From the NCBI GenBank assembly GCA_907163345.1, contig CAJQUN010000441.1, positions 310,001-374,000 of the forward strand: a stretch of 64,000 nucleotides of DNA, given 5' to 3'. Below are positions 45,697 through 59,641 of the stretch, in pieces. The notes beneath the pieces were generated by a model. It made no database searches. It was not told the DNA's origin and saw only the letters and a program-made list of their open reading frames with translations. Every line of letters starts with the position of its first letter. Positions within the stretch are counted from its first letter, which is position 1. A program made the translations under genes and the position numbers. Origin of the DNA: Haberlea rhodopensis (lineage: Eukaryota; Streptophyta; Magnoliopsida; Lamiales; Gesneriaceae).

Positions 45697-46406
45697 TTGA
45701 TACTCCATGGCAAGAGTCTATACCACTGGTAGAGTTCTCCTATAATAACAGCTATCAGGCGAGCATTCAAATGGCCCCTTTTGAAGCTCTTTACGGACGA
45801 CGATGTAGGTCACCGCTGTATCGGGAAGACTTGACGAGTAAAGCGGTCGGAGGACCGGATATGATTAAGGACATGGAGGAAAAGATTACGATGATACGCT
45901 TAAAGATGAAAGCGGCCCAAGATAGGCAAGCAGCCTACGCCAATAACCGGCGACGGCCGCTAGAATTCCAAGTAGGAGACAAGGTTTTCTTGAAAATCTC
46001 ACCCTTCAGGGGTGTGGTCCGTTTTGGTATGCGGGGAAAGTTATCTCCGAGATATGTCGGACCGTATGAAATATTGCAGCGTATTGGTACATTGGCTTAT
46101 CGTTTGGCTCTACGCCCGTCTTTATCTGGAATTCATGATGTCTTACATGTTTCTATGTTGAGAAAGTATGAGCCAGACCCGTCTCATGTTTTACAGCCTA
46201 CTGAAGTGCAGTTGGATTCAGATGTATCCTACGTTGAACGACCGGTCAGGATTCTGGATCGTGAGGATCGCAGATTACGAAGTAAAGTTATACCGATGGT
46301 CAAAGTTCAGTGGGATCGTCGGGGTGTCGAGGAGGCTACGTGGGAGACGGAACGGCATATGATGCAGCATTACCCGGAACTATTTTCTGGTATGATTTAT
46401 GTTTAG
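45697..46406 (+). pseudogene. GYP-3 integrase C-terminus with chromodomain-like tail (second part of split pol)
   Basis: The frame continues in phase from LEFD with TPWQESIPLVEFSYNNSYQ and the MAPFEALYGRRCRSP block, then the GDKVFLKISPF region, SPRYVGPYEIL, and a C-terminal LVKVQW-like segment (MVKVQWDRRGVEEATWE) ending HYPELF. This tail corresponds to the degenerate chromodomain of Tekay/Del chromoviruses, thought to guide integration into heterochromatin. The stop is at 46404-46406. It is coding only as part of the split pol gene. Confidence 0.9.
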
Positions 46407-46451
46407 TTTCATTTTGGGTAAGTGCATGCGATTTCGAGGACGAAATCTTGT

Positions 46452-46465
46452 AAGTAGGGGAGTAA
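46452..46465 (+). other. Polypurine tract of GYP-3
   Basis: AAGTAGGGGAGTAA immediately before the 3' LTR, preceded by ATTTCGAGGACGAAAT (46430-46445), the block also seen in LARD-3. Confidence 0.85.
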
Positions 46466-46952
46466 TGTGATGCCCCGAAATTAATTAATTGCGATTAAGG
46501 CATTAATTATATTTATATGATGAATCATGTGGTATTTGATTTATGTGTTGGGTAATAAGATGTTAACACGATTTAATTGTGTTTATTATTAAATATGAGG
46601 AAGATGTGATTTTAGATGAAGTTGTGCATTTTGTCAAGATGCTTTTAAAATACCATGTTGGGGTGTTTTATACATCATGTTAATTTGGGGTATAATTTTA
46701 ATAACCCCACTATATTCCCCTTTTATTCTATTTCCCTTCACTTTTTCCCCACCACTCTAAAATCCCCAATTCCTTCCCAAGCCCTAACCTCACCCTATTT
46801 TCGAAACCCTTCTAAGGAGGAAGGAGGAAACTCCACAAAACTTGTGTTTGTGTGATCTTTGTTAAGATTTGGAGTCTTCAAGAGGTATGGAACCCTTCTT
46901 TAAATTTTTATAATGTTTGGTTTTGAAATGGGATGATTTTGAAGTGTTTTAG
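46466..46952 (+). repeat. GYP-3 3' LTR, first 487 bp
   Basis: Matches 30645-31132 with a few substitutions and one 2-bp deletion. It stops abruptly at 46952, where COP-2 begins; the remainder should follow COP-2 outside the window. Confidence 0.92.
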
Positions 46953-47408
46953 TGTAAGTAATCCAAGAGCATACAACGCAGCGGAATAAAATTTTATATG
47001 GATTACTAACCAGCAGATCTATACATAGGATTTCATATCGGATAAAGGAATAACAAGTGTCTCACCCTTGTAGCGTGTTTGAGCCGATTCCACGGAGCTG
47101 CACCACGTCCAACGCCTCCTCCGAGTCACTAGCAAAACTCAACAAGTTTTGCCTCAACGGTATCCACACGATCAAATCGGATGAAGGGATAGCTTAAGAA
47201 CAAGTTGCTAGACGAGTTCTTAAAAAGGAACAAGAAACACACTCGATTCTAAATCGATTAAATGGCACGCAAATCTCCACAATTCACTTCGGCTATGGTG
47301 AAGCCGAGAGAGCTTGGAGAGGAGGCGGCCGTGTGGTCTTGTTGGAGTTTAGGTTGAATGATATGAATTGTATTAATTAATTACCATGCAATCATATTAT
47401 ATATGATT
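46953..47408 (-). mobile_element. COP-2: LTR fragment, left part
   Basis: Begins TGTAAGTAATCC at the break in the GYP-3 LTR and carries a catacaacgcagcggaat block seen in copia LTRs. With 59642-60405 it forms about 1.2 kb. Read on the minus strand the whole begins TGTTAGAGAACGC and ends GGATTACTTACA, a usual copia-type LTR start; minus orientation is therefore preferred but not proven. No internal sequence is visible. Confidence 0.55.
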
Positions 47409-50346
47409 TGTGAGGGCCCGATCCTAATGTGGTGTTTAATTAACACATAATAATTAATTTGAGGTAAACAGCGGAAGATTTATTTCAAAGGTCTTATCAA
47501 ATGGCCCTAAAAAATTTTCGCTTTTAGGTGATACATATATAGTGATACTGAAAATACGTAATTTCAGTTTCCAATTTAACACGTTGAGCATAACATCCAT
47601 ATCAAGTATAAATCAACCAGTAGTAGAATACTCAAAATACAGATACTCGGGGCATACCCCGGTAATTCAAAACATAATTAAAAATATTCTAACAACTACT
47701 GGGACTCAAAACATAAAACATAAACCTGAGCTCGCTCTCAAGAAGCTCCGGTATTCACCGATGCTTCACCTCGAGCATCCACAATATGTCCACCTGTACC
47801 ACCTGTCATGCCCATACAACAAAGACATGATAGGCCCCACTACGGGGGTCAGAACCCAGTACGAGAAATAAATAGAATCACGTCAAGAATGACAAAGTAT
47901 CTTGCAATGCATACCATGTATGAATGCGATGTATGAATGGGTACAAAGAATCGAATCTCAAGATACCAAATATCGAAGTCCAAAGGAAGGTATCATCAAA
48001 TCATCAAAGCTCGAGCAGAGGGTGACAGTATACGTACATTGCGCTAGGAAAACTCATCCTATGTACGTTACTGCATCCAGCCCTCGTGTCTAGGTCCGGT
48101 CGCACCTGCACGTGACTACAATTACTACCTATACTGCCTGTCATCGCCATGCTCGTCGTACCCGACACTCAGAGTAAGTCAACTCAGTCATAATCATGGA
48201 TATCACAGGAATGATAGATCAATATGATATGCCCATGAATCATTTATGCATCAAATGACATATGCAACTCAATATATCATGCAATCTCATGTGAAAGTAT
48301 ATACAAATCATGTAATTTCACATATCATGTAATCCAAAACATTCATCATGTCATATAGTCACATAAGAATCATATAGTAACAAATAAGTCATATAAATCA
48401 AATAATGACATATAAGGCCATACATTAGCATCATTACACGTCTTTGCCAGACGTCATGATAAAACTCATTTCAACGTACCTCAAACCGTTAGCTAATTAC
48501 CAAGTGATCCTCGAATCAATCTTAGGATTAATAAACCTGGCCATAACAGTTCCAAATACAACATAATGTCACATACTAGCCTTAAACATATCAAAATAAA
48601 ACTCAAACTTAGACCCAAAACCAATTCTCTAAATTTCAGCATGCGCAACCGTAGAGATCGGCTCATAACTTGTCCGATACTTAATAAAATCACATGAGTC
48701 CAATTTATTTTCAAATATAACTCAAAAATGAACATTTCATCAGTTCAACGCATCTTCAAGTTCGTTCATTTAGCCTAGGTAAAATGGCCAAGAACAATCT
48801 GCTAGAAAAACAGGACAATTCACCAAATTTCAGCCTGACCCAATTTTGTATAAAAATCATAATAAATTCATATGATGTCCAAAAGACTTGGGGCCAGTGG
48901 TAAAATCACGAAAACTCAATGTATTACAGTTCATATTTGAAGTCCATAAGCTAGTTCACTCATCTTGAGGCACATTCAAAGCAAAGTATGCCAGATTTTA
49001 AAAATACTCATATTCTATTTTGACAGAGTGAGCGGTTTTATGGAAAAGTTCATATCTTACACACGGAAACTCCATATCATGTAAGGCCAGTTTAGAATGC
49101 AAGATAACCCAACATAAAACAAAACATATCTTATGAGCTTTAAGCTAAACAATTCAGCTTCATGTACATTAACTGAAAACCGTACAGCCTAAAAAACTCC
49201 TATATCCCCTGTTTTCAGATTGTATAGTTGCTGGTACAATTAGCATAATTCGTTCATATGAGCTCCAAATTGAGTGAGGCCAATTCCAAATGCAAGCTAA
49301 CCTCAAATACTACAACACTTATTAGAGCCTAAAACTTCATATTCGTAGCCATTTATTCCCAGAAATACGAAGAACATAATGCATGAAACTCGGATGCAGT
49401 GGATTTCCAGATTTGACACATGTTGGTAAACTGACCATAACGTTTTCATATTAACTCCAAATTAGCTGATTCTTGTGGCCAATTAAAGCTAATACAAAAC
49501 ACTACAACTGCTATCAGGTGATTCATCTTCAAATTCGAAACTTAACTAGACCCAAAATTCGAAATACCAGACCAACAGTATACTGAAATCTGCAGAACAT
49601 TCTGACAGCAAGTTTTCACTACATTTCTCATGTCCAAGTATCAAAATTCGACCCTTAATCTTACATGCAAGTAATTAAAACTCAAGGATGATGATATACC
49701 TTCATTTATCTTCAATATTTGAAGCTTGATCATCCACAAAACCAAGCCAAAACCGAATATCCTACACCAAAACTGCTGCTACTCGAAAATCTTGCATCTT
49801 CTTTCTCCAAACTTGAAAATTCTTGGTGCATCTTGTTCCTCAAGATGAGTAGCACTCAAATCCATCTTTGCATGTGACATGCACTCACAATTTCAAGAGA
49901 AATTTGTGCTAAAATAGGCTGGAAAAGAGCTGCAATTTTCGAAATTGCTAGAGGAGAGAAGGTGGAGGTTTTTATTTTAAAGAGAGAGAAAATGATGGTG
50001 AAAAAGTGAACCCAAATCTGATTTTTGCATTGTTTTATGCGAGAGTTTCAATGCATAAATGCAAGATTTTATAATATATTTGATGTATTGTGGAATCCAT
50101 GTGTTAATACATCACTATCTTGCAAGATTATTGGTCCAAAATCATGTATTAAACATGAGTAAAATTAAATAATGGCATGCGTTTTCCAAGTGCCATGTGA
50201 TCATGCACATGCTCATGCACTAAACATGTTCCACTAGTTGGTCGACTCATCGTAGTCGGGACACCTTAATTTAAAGTTTGCACTTTTAATTATCCGGGTT
50301 TGCTTAATCATCGTTAATCCGGATTAATTAGTATCGGGGCCTTACA
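47409..50346 (-). repeat. GYP-4 3' LTR (left copy)
   Basis: On the minus strand TGTAAGGCCCCG to GGGCCCTCACA. Aligns base for base with 56704-59641 with only scattered differences. Open frames inside are chance. Confidence 0.93.
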
Positions 50347-50360
50347 CTTCTTCCCCTCGT
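50347..50360 (-). other. Polypurine tract of GYP-4
   Basis: ACGAGGGGAAGAAG on the minus strand directly before the 3' LTR, with TCGATTTCGAGGACAAAAT just upstream, as in GYP-3 and LARD-3. Confidence 0.85.
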
Positions 50361-50769
50361 AAAAAGATTTTGTCCTCGAAATCGAATAACCGAGTATAAC
50401 TCAATAAATTAAATCATATGAGATGTCTCAATCTCATTCATAGATACTTAAGGATCATCATGTATCAATGACAACTGCTGTGGTCGTCTCAACGATCTAC
50501 CACTTAATCAAAGTTCTCTATGATTCCACAAAGTTCAAAATATCGAGGCAACATCAAACCTCACTTAACGAATCATATTGATCATCGCAAATGTAATATT
50601 TCCATATTTACCTGATTCTCAACTCGAAGTCTAACGATATATTTCTCTTTGGCGTAGCTAATCTGCTCACCTCAAGCCAAATTTTAATCGTTTCCGCAGA
50701 AATTTTATCGTTCCTGGCATTTTTTTCTCAACAATCTTAAGTATGCCTAAATTTCTTATCAATTTTCTA

Positions 50770-53700
50770 TCATCACATCAGCGATCGGTAATTCTGGCTC
50801 TGCAAAACCTGAACCGATGCCATCCCAAAAGTTTTCTGAAACTTAAATTATAGGAAAATTCTACTGGTGAATGATGATTTCTGTCAATTCCCACTAAATC
50901 ACCACTATTAATCGAGACATAACTTCCAAAGTCTGGATATTTTCTCAGTTGATCCATCTGGATAGGTATGCTAAGCAATACTCATTGCTAACTTAGTATC
51001 CATTACATTCCGAAAATAGTTTCGAATTCTGATATTATCATCGGATCTCAATCAGATACATTTATTACAGAAACCACTGTAACTAAACCACATTATCCAT
51101 ATCTTACACATGTCGTCTTCTCATAGACATATAGACTATCATATGAAATCAATATCTTGTATTGAATAGTCAATCAATTCCGATTCAACTTGTTTCACAA
51201 TCTCTGTTTGTAAATATTTTAGCTATAAAACTCAAAACTAGAAATTTCCCAAATTCATTGTGGTACTTACAAATTCTGTAATATCCCATTAGGTCTCGTA
51301 TTTTTATCTTGACCTGCTGGCATGTCAAATAATTTGCCACAAAATTCAAAAATTTTTTTCTTTATACCATCTCATCATAAATAGGATCTCGAGAATGATA
51401 CATCTCAGCATTCCCCGAATAACTCTATGTTATCTATAGTGTGCTTTCTGCTGTAATACGTCTTTCAAATCAGTAAAATGCGATGTTATATACTGATTTT
51501 TCATTCGCAACCACCACTAAATGACATACTAAATTTACTTGGTTGATAAGACAGAACCAATTTCTTAACTCAATATCTGTATGGGTCTGTCCTTCGAGTC
51601 TTTCCGATCGTCAAAATCAGAGGTTATCAAACTGCAAAGCAAACATTGATGCTACCATTGCACCTTGCACTTTTAGGTTCAGTGCATCTGCTACTAGTTT
51701 CATTTTCCTTGATTTATATTGACTATCAAAGTCAAATTCTTTAATAAATCCAGTCATCGCTTATATCTCAAGAATATGAAATCCTCTTTTCACGATACAT
51801 TAGAACATATCTTCAAATCTTCGACATACGTATTTGCACAACTACATATCTCCCTGAACAGTTAACCACATCAACACTGGGGATGTAGTTCACTTCCATT
51901 TTAGTTATGACAACCGCTTTCACATTCATCTGACCTAACGAAACTCAAATTTCTTCTTAATCAATTGGTTCATCCTTCCATAAAGCCTGTAATATCTGGC
52001 CAAACTCGTAAAACTTCGTATCTTAAGTACACTGGTTGGTCTTAGCCCAATTTAGTACTACTTCTACCTTACTAGGATCAACAGGTATCCTGTGAATTGT
52101 ATCACCTATCCCAAAATAACATTCAATTCAACCAAGATTGACACTTCGATAACTTGGTATACAATTTGAGCTTCACGAAGCGTCTGAAAAATCAATCACA
52201 TGTGTTCTGTGTGGTTCCTTCCGGATCTCGTATACACTAGTATACCACTGATGAATATGATTACACTTCCGCCCAAAAGTTACGGAAAATTTTCTTCATC
52301 AAATTCATAACTCTACGGGTATAGTTGTCAGACCACACGACATTTCCAAAAATTCAAAATGCCTATATCTGGTTTGATCAATTGCCTAGAGAACATTTTC
52401 TCTTCTGACTTAAACAGATGGTAACCAGATTTAAAATCATTCTTCTTATACATCGAAGTTCCTTACAACTGATCAAATACTTATAGATCTTAGGCAGTGA
52501 GTATTTATTCTTGACAGTAGCCCGATTCAACTATCCTTGGTCGATACACATCTTCATAATATCATTTTTATTCTTCAAGAACAATGCTGATGTTTCCTCA
52601 AGTGACATACTCAAACATATGTACTCGTATCAAGGAGATTCTGCAATTATCTTCTGCATCTGTCAAATCTGTTGATGGCAGTTCGTACAATGCTTTTGAT
52701 ATTTAATCTATTCTTTGACATCAACAAAAAGTTAAAATCGAATTCCTTTATTTCCTCAGGAAAATCTCGGTAAGTTCCTTACCATTAAGATATCAGTCAA
52801 CCTCGACGCTTCCTGGAGTATCAACTGTTTATTATCAAATATCCTTCATTTTCCACATACCGCAACATCAATATTTCCATAGCTGATACTATCAGTATCT
52901 TAGCTTACTATTCGTGGCTATCAATATTTCATTTTGGGGTCACAAAACAGTCGAAAATTCATTACACCATAAAATCAACTTCCTATGTCTCAAAATTTAT
53001 CAGAGTATCCATACACTTGATACAATCAAAACTATATTTCGACAACATCATTTAATTCAAATCCACAACACTATCAACAAATTGTAATCTGCAGTTCACT
53101 ATTACAAGTGTGGATAGAATAATTATCACCGCTGGTGTATTTTCCCAATCATCATTATCAACGCACATTTGATGCAATATGAAACCAATGATTTTATCTC
53201 AAATCAAACTCGTGCAGTGTGATCGAATACACAACATGTATCTGTGATCACTACTCCTATAGCATCTCTATCATTGCCGAAATTGAAATGGTTCTATATC
53301 CTGGAGATATCTCAATCCCATTGTCAATGTATACTCTCTGGTCTACAGATAATTAACTGCTGCTGATACTGAGTAGTCGAAAAGAATAACAACTATGATA
53401 ACTACCCCTAGCTCAGGGTATTTGTTGTTATGGCTGCATCTGTTCCTGAGCACGTAACCGACATGCTCTGATTGGCCACAATCAATAACAGTTCATTTTA
53501 GTCTTTCAAATGGATCAGTAGATATTTACATCCACAATGACCTCAAAAGATTTGGTATTCTACAATCTCATAGTCCCTTTAGAACTACTAGAGCTGGATA
53601 AATTTGAGTGATACTTCTGAAACTTTTCTAGGACTACATGGATTATCCCAATGATAGTCACTTCATTAATCTTTAATCCAGTTCGAATTCCTTATTCAAT

Positions 53701-54250
53701 ATCTAATCTCTTCATTAGTGAATAACTATTGAGAGTAAACAGATATTTCCATTTCTCAAGTTCACGATAATCAATTATCATTTTCCATGTCATCAATACC
53801 ATTACTCTAGATAGTCTCATCTATAAGAGTTCATAGTGAAGTTTTTATTCATAGTTCGGACACAAAAACTGGAACTGAACTACGACAGTCCCCTAAACCA
53901 AGTCCTCATTCAAACCAATTCTCGTTGTTTCTCACAACAACTACACTTCATTCTTCAGTTGAAATATTGCTAGTTTCAATATTCTCAAGTTCTAAATTAT
54001 CATCTTGGCGTACACAGGTTTTGACGTAAACTCATACATATAACCTTGTTCTTTCAGACTTAAATTCCCAATGTCAATCGACAAAATGCGTTTTAACTAG
54101 TTCTAGTATCATCTCACTAATCACAAGGATTAAGTCCCAAAGTGATAAATAGAAGTCTCAATAATTATCACTATGATATAATTCAAGTAACAGTTTACAG
54201 TGCCTACAGGTTCAATAGATGGCTCTTAAAGTCTATATCGCTGCTACCTG
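50770..54250 (-). pseudogene. GYP-4 gag-pol, heavily decayed
   Basis: Read right to left. Near 53420-53480 is a zinc-knuckle trace (GQSEHVGYVLRNRC-like). RT is traceable from about 52290 to 51750: FISGILVYTRS where the family has FIDDILVYSRS, then a QTLREAQ trace and a block resembling DPSKVEAVLNW...FMEGF. Integrase remains near 50780-50900 as PVEFSYNLSFRKLLGWHRF, corresponding to PLVEFSYNNSY...MAPFEAL. Stops and frame changes are numerous and both catalytic Asp of RT are lost, so no enzyme could be made. Confidence 0.75.
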
Positions 54251-54263
54251 TCCACACACTAAC

Positions 54264-56322
54264 TGTAAGGACCCTAATCCTTAAGTGCGGAATCAAGGCA
54301 TAATAGAGCTAATATAAAAGATCAGAGTGTAAAAGAACGTGTTGAGTCTATGAGCTTAAGCATTACATGCCAAAAATAAGGACTACCAAATGGATTAATT
54401 ACATTCCAATCAATGAATGCGTTCAACTATAGTTTTATACTACTCCTAGAGTAGATACTATCCAAAATAATCCTGTCCTTCAAGTCCCAAAAGCATCCTC
54501 AACAAGCTCACCATCTCAACCCGTCTAGCCCTTCTATCATGCCAAACGTGTACCTACAAGGACAACCCCCAAACATGAGCAATAATAATCATTCATATTC
54601 AACACAATATGAAGATAAAGCGTAAATGCATAATCATAATAAAACACTTCCTGTTTTCCCCATGCATTTCAAACGCTTCCCGTTTGGTTGTCCCTGTATC
54701 ATAACTCATGAGTATAATCAATAGATTATTTTTAATGGTCTAAACATGTCATGACATATGCAATCTCATCAATACCAAATACTGATCACCAATCCCTAGT
54801 CTGTCCATCACAATGTATTTTAATGCCCCTCGCTTATTTACATATAGGCGGCATAGGATAACCTCGCTTCAATGGACATGCGGGACTCCCACCCCTCGCC
54901 TCTCATTGAGCGGCAAATACCCTTTCCTCGCCCTATATGATAACCACGCTCAAATGTGACATGCGGCGCTCCCACCCCTCGCTTCACATTTAGCGGAACC
55001 AAAACAAATAGCGGCAAGCATTAAAATCATCAAGGGATGACCACGACTCATGGGATGTGCACCAATAATCATCATATGCATCTATAAACATCATGCATAA
55101 CATGTATTTGCATCCACAATGCAATACCACATATATACTCGCATCCACAATGCATAAACAATGAGTATATAAGATACATGTACCGTTGGGTGCCCGTACG
55201 TCCACTACGTACCTTTCCAAAATGTAGGATATGGTAGGACTTCAATGCCTTGGCTGTTTTGCCACCTGGGATGGTTCTACACATTCACACAAATCAATAT
55301 TAGAACCCAATAATAGTCCGATACCAAAAATCCTACAAAAAAATCCAAAAACACCAAATTTGGTGTCTCGCGATCGATCGCCATACAGCCCCGATCGATC
55401 GCGAGACCCCACTGTCTCGAGCAACAAAATTTGCCAATCCGCGATCGATCGCTGAGTTTGCGCCGATCGATCGCGGCCTCGCCGATCGATCGCGCTAAAC
55501 TCGCGATCGATCGCTGAAGGCTACTGCCTCCAGCACTGCTGCTCGCGATCGATCGCGGAAGGCACCGATCGATCGCCGAGCTCTGGGCATCCGATTTTCG
55601 GGCACTATTCACCCATCTTCAACCCCAACTCAAACAAACTCAATTAATCCAACACCAACCATACAAAACCACTCAAAACCATCAATAAACATCTACATTA
55701 ACTCATATATTTAACATCCACCCAAAATAATACCAAAACCACAACAACCCAACACAAACCCATTTTAAAACTCTTCAAACCATATCAAACTTAAGCAAAA
55801 CACAACAAAATTAACCATGAGGTATCCATACCTCTTGGGGACCTCAAATCACCCAACAAACTCCACAAATCAAAGTTTTGCAAGAACTTCTCTTCACCCT
55901 TATGCTCAAACTCGAAAATGAAGAGAAAAAGGAAGGGTTTGGGTGTTGTTTGGTAAAGTAAAAGTAAGAGTGGGTGGTGGGGTTGGGGTATAAAAGTGAG
56001 TTTATTAAAATACATACCAAAAAGAATTCCATGGTGTATAAAACACCCCAACATGATATTTTCAAAGCATTAACTCAAAATGCACCAAAATACCAATTAA
56101 CTCATGATTTCCAATTAATTGCTAACCAAGGCAAATAAATCATGTTCCCAACAAATTTCGCCAACATATACAACATGTACCCTGAAATGCAACCCGATCA
56201 CATCTACCATGTGACTAAACATTTCAACATAATAAGTCCAACACATAATTAATTACCACCATAATTAATCATATAAGCACAATTAATGCCCAAATGCAAA
56301 TAACAATTTCGGGGATATCACA
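54264..56322 (-). mobile_element. SOLO-4: solo LTR of the GYP-2/GYP-5 family
   Basis: Flanked by the perfect duplication CTAAC (54259-54263 and 56323-56327); 2059 bp. On the minus strand it starts TGTGATATCCCC and ends GGTCCTTACA, like the GYP-2 and GYP-5 LTRs. It contains the GTACGT hairpin (55196-55212), a palindrome cluster, and the 15-bp near-palindrome at 54440-54454. No PBS or polypurine tract is attached. Confidence 0.94.
55370..55576. repeat. Eight-copy CGATCGATCG palindrome cluster (SOLO-4)
   Basis: Units start at 55370, 55391, 55441, 55463, 55482, 55503, 55545 and 55565. Read on the minus strand the spacing is 20, 42, 21, 19, 22, 50 and 21 bp, almost the same as GYP-5. All cores are intact; four of the eight have an unmatched outer base. 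Confidence 0.93.
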
Positions 56323-56327
56323 CTAAC

Positions 56328-56688
56328 TGTTCATCATAAAATCAAAACATCAATCTCAAGTCAGAGATGTTCTCATCACTTATTCTACATCATCATCCGG
56401 TCAGCAACTATCAGTGCTAACAAATAAAATTCACAAATTCTCTAGAATATATGAAATCCAGCATTCAAATTCTCTAGATTATATGCAAATCAGCATATTA
56501 AAATATTCAGAGATATGACATCTCGCTATTCCTGCTTTCTAATCTAGTACATGCATAAAATCTCATTATCGAACATGTAAACATAGTAGGCAAGAGCATA
56601 TAAATCAGATAGTCAGACACATGCACAAGCAATTCCTTTGTGTCTATACTCAGTGTCCTAACTCTAGTTCGAGCATATCCCAAACTAT
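56328..56688 (-). other. GYP-4 leader
   Basis: Sequence between the SOLO-4 insertion and the PBS. AT-rich; no repeat array like those of the LARD elements and no recognisable coding sequence. Confidence 0.5.
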
Positions 56689-56700
56689 GCTCTGATACCA
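56689..56700 (-). other. Primer-binding site of GYP-4
   Basis: TGGTATCAGAGC on the minus strand, three bases from the 5' LTR. Confidence 0.92.
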
Positions 56701-56703
56701 TAA

Positions 56704-59641
56704 TGTGAGGGCCCGATCCTAATGTGGTGTTTAATTAACACATAATAATTAATTTGAGGTAAACAGCGGAAGATTTATTTCAAAGGTCTTATCAAATGGC
56801 CCTAAAATTTTTTCGCTTTTAGGTGATACATATATAGTGATACTGAAAATACGTAATTTCAGTTTCCAATTTAACACGTTGAGCATAACATCCATATCAA
56901 GTATAAATCAACCAGTAGTAGAATACTCAAAATACAGAAACTCGGGGCATACCCCGGTAATTCAAAACATAATTAAAAATATTCTAACAACTACTGGGAC
57001 TCAAAACATAAAAACATAAACCTGAGCTCGCTCTCAAGAAGCTCCGGTATTCACCGATGCTTCACCTCGAGCATCCACAATATGTCCACCTGTACCACCT
57101 GTCATGCCCATACAACAAAGACATGACAGGCCCCACTACGGGGGTCAGAACCCAGTACGAGAAATAAATAGAATCACGTCAAGAATGACAAAGTATCATG
57201 CAATGCATACCATGTATGAATGCGATGTATGAATGGGTACAAAGAATCGAATCTCAAGATACCAAATATCGGAGTCCAAAGGAAGGTATCATCAAATCAT
57301 CAAAGCTCGAGCAGAGGGTGACAGTATACGTACATTGCGCTAGGATAACTCATCCTATGTACGTTACTGCATCCAGCCCTCGTGTCTAGGTCCGGTCGCA
57401 CCTGCACGTGACTACAGTTACTACATATACTGCCTGTTATCGCCATGCTCGTCGTACCCGACACTCAGAGTAAGTCAACTCAGTCATAATCATGGATATC
57501 AAAGGAATGATAGATCAATATGATATGCCCATGACTCATTTATGCATCAAATGACATATGCAACTCAATATATCATGCAATCTCATGTGAAAGTATATAC
57601 AAATCATGTAATTTCACATATCATGTAATCCAAAACATTCATCAAGTCATATAGTCACATAAGAATCATATAGTAACAAATAAGTCATATAAATCAAATA
57701 ATGACATATAAGGCCATACATTAGCATCATTACACGTCTTTGCCAGACGTCATGATAAAACTCATTTCAACGTACCTCAAACCGTTAGCTAATTACCAAG
57801 TGATCCTCGAATCAATCTTAGGATTAATAAACCTGGCCATAACAGTTCCAAATACAACATAATGTCACATACTAGCCTTAAACATATCAAAATAAAACTC
57901 AAACTTAGACCCAAAACCAATTCTCTAAATTTCAGCCTGCGCAACCGTAGAGATCGGCTCATAACTTGTCCGATACTTAATAAAATCACATGAGTCCAAT
58001 TTATTTTCAAATATAACTCAAAAATGAACATTTCATCAGTTCAACTCATCTTCAAGTTCGTTCATTTAGCCTAGGTAAAATGGCCAAGAACAATCTGCTA
58101 GAAAAACAGGACAATTCACCAAATTTCAGCCTGACCCATTTTTGTATAAAAATCATAATAAATTCATATGTTGTCCAAAAGACTTGGGGCCAGTGGTAAA
58201 ATCACGAAAACTCAATGTACTACAGTTCATATTTGAAGTCCATAAGCTAGTTCACTCATCTTGAGGCACATGCAAAGCAAAGTATGCCAGATTTTAAAAA
58301 TACTCATATTCTATTTTGACAGAGTGAGCGGTTTTATGGAAAAGTTCATATCTTACACACGGAAACTCCATATCATGTAAGGCCAGTTTAGAATGCAAGA
58401 TAACCCAACATACAACAAAACATATCTTATGAGCTTTAAGCTAAACAATTCATCTTCATGTACATTAACTGAAAAACGTACAGCCTAAAAAACTCGTATA
58501 TCCCCTGTTTCCAGATTGTATAGTTGCTGGTAAAATTAGCATAATTCGTTCATATGAGCTCCAAATTGAGTGAGGCCAATTCCACATGCAAGTTACCTCG
58601 AATACTACAACACCTATTAGAGCCTAAAACTTCATATTCGTAGCCATTTATTCCCAGAAATACGAAGAACATAATGCATGAAACTCGGATGCAGTGGATT
58701 TCCAGATTTGACACATGTTGGTAAACTGACCATAACGTTTTCATATTAACTCCAAATTAGCTGATTCTTGTGGCCAATTAAAGCTAATACAAAACACTAC
58801 AACTGCTATCAGGTGAGTCATCTTCAAATTCGAAACTTAACTAGACCCAAAATTCGAAATACCAGACCAACAGTATACTGAAATCTGCAGAACATTCTGA
58901 CAGCAAGTTTTCACTACATTTCTCATGTCCAAGTATCAAAATTCAACCCTTAATCTTACATGCAAGTAATTAAAACTCAAGGATGATGATATACCTTCAT
59001 TTATCTTCAATATTTGAAGCTTGATCATCCACAAAACCAAGCCAAAACCGAAAATCCTACACCAAAACTGCTGCTACTCGAAAATCTTGCATCTTCTTTC
59101 TCCAAACTTGAAAATTCTTGGTGCATCTTGTTCCTCAAGATGAGTAGCACTCAAATCCATCTTTGCATGTGACATGCACTCACAATTTCAAGAGAAATTT
59201 GTGTTAAAATAGGCTGGAAAAGAGCTGCAATTTTCGAAATTGCTAGAGGAGAGAAGGTGGAGGTTTTTATTTTAAAGAGAGAGAAAATGATGGTGAAAAA
59301 GTGAAACCAAATCTGATTTTTGCATTGTTTTATGCGAGAGTTTCAATGCATAAATGCAAGATTTTATAATATATTTGATGTATTGTGGAATCCATGTGTC
59401 AATACATCACTATCTTGCAAGATTATTGGTCCAAAATCATGTATTAAACATGAGTAAAATTAAATAATGGCATGCGTTTTCCAAGTGCCATGTGATCATG
59501 CACATGCTCATGCACTAAACATGTTCCACTAGTTGGTCGACTCATCGTAGTCGGGACACCTTAATTTAAAGTTTGCACTTTTAATTATCCGGGTTTGCTT
59601 AATCATCGTTAATCCGGATTAATTAGTATCGGGGCCTTACA
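56704..59641 (-). repeat. GYP-4 5' LTR (right copy)
   Basis: 2938 bp, same length as the left copy. On the minus strand an AT-rich TATTATAAAA lies near 59362-59372, and a donor-like GAAG|GTATAT lies near 58990. Confidence 0.93.

Larger units (their letters stand above)
30645..46952 (+). mobile_element. GYP-3: Ty3/gypsy element split by LARD-3, 3' LTR cut by COP-2
   Basis: 5' LTR 30645-32574, PBS, gag-pol, polypurine tract and the first 487 bp of the 3' LTR. Removing LARD-3 (36591-45696) and one TTGAT copy restores a continuous integrase frame. The two LTR copies differ at only a few places over the shared 487 bp. Bases before the 5' LTR are ggttg (30640-30644); the matching right duplication is outside the window. 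Confidence 0.93.
47409..59641 (-). mobile_element. GYP-4: minus-strand gypsy element with intact LTRs and decayed body
   Basis: Flanked by the perfect duplication TGATT (47404-47408 and 59642-59646). Two LTRs, both 2938 bp, enclose PBS, a decayed gag-pol and a polypurine tract; SOLO-4 is inserted inside. No long open frame remains in the internal part, although traces of zinc knuckle, RT and integrase appear in the correct order on the minus strand. Confidence 0.92.

Noticed and set aside
48493..48735. 80-residue minus-strand frame present in both GYP-4 LTRs (also 57789-58031)
   Set aside because: Conserved only because the LTRs are near-identical; hydrophobic composition without domain or start context.
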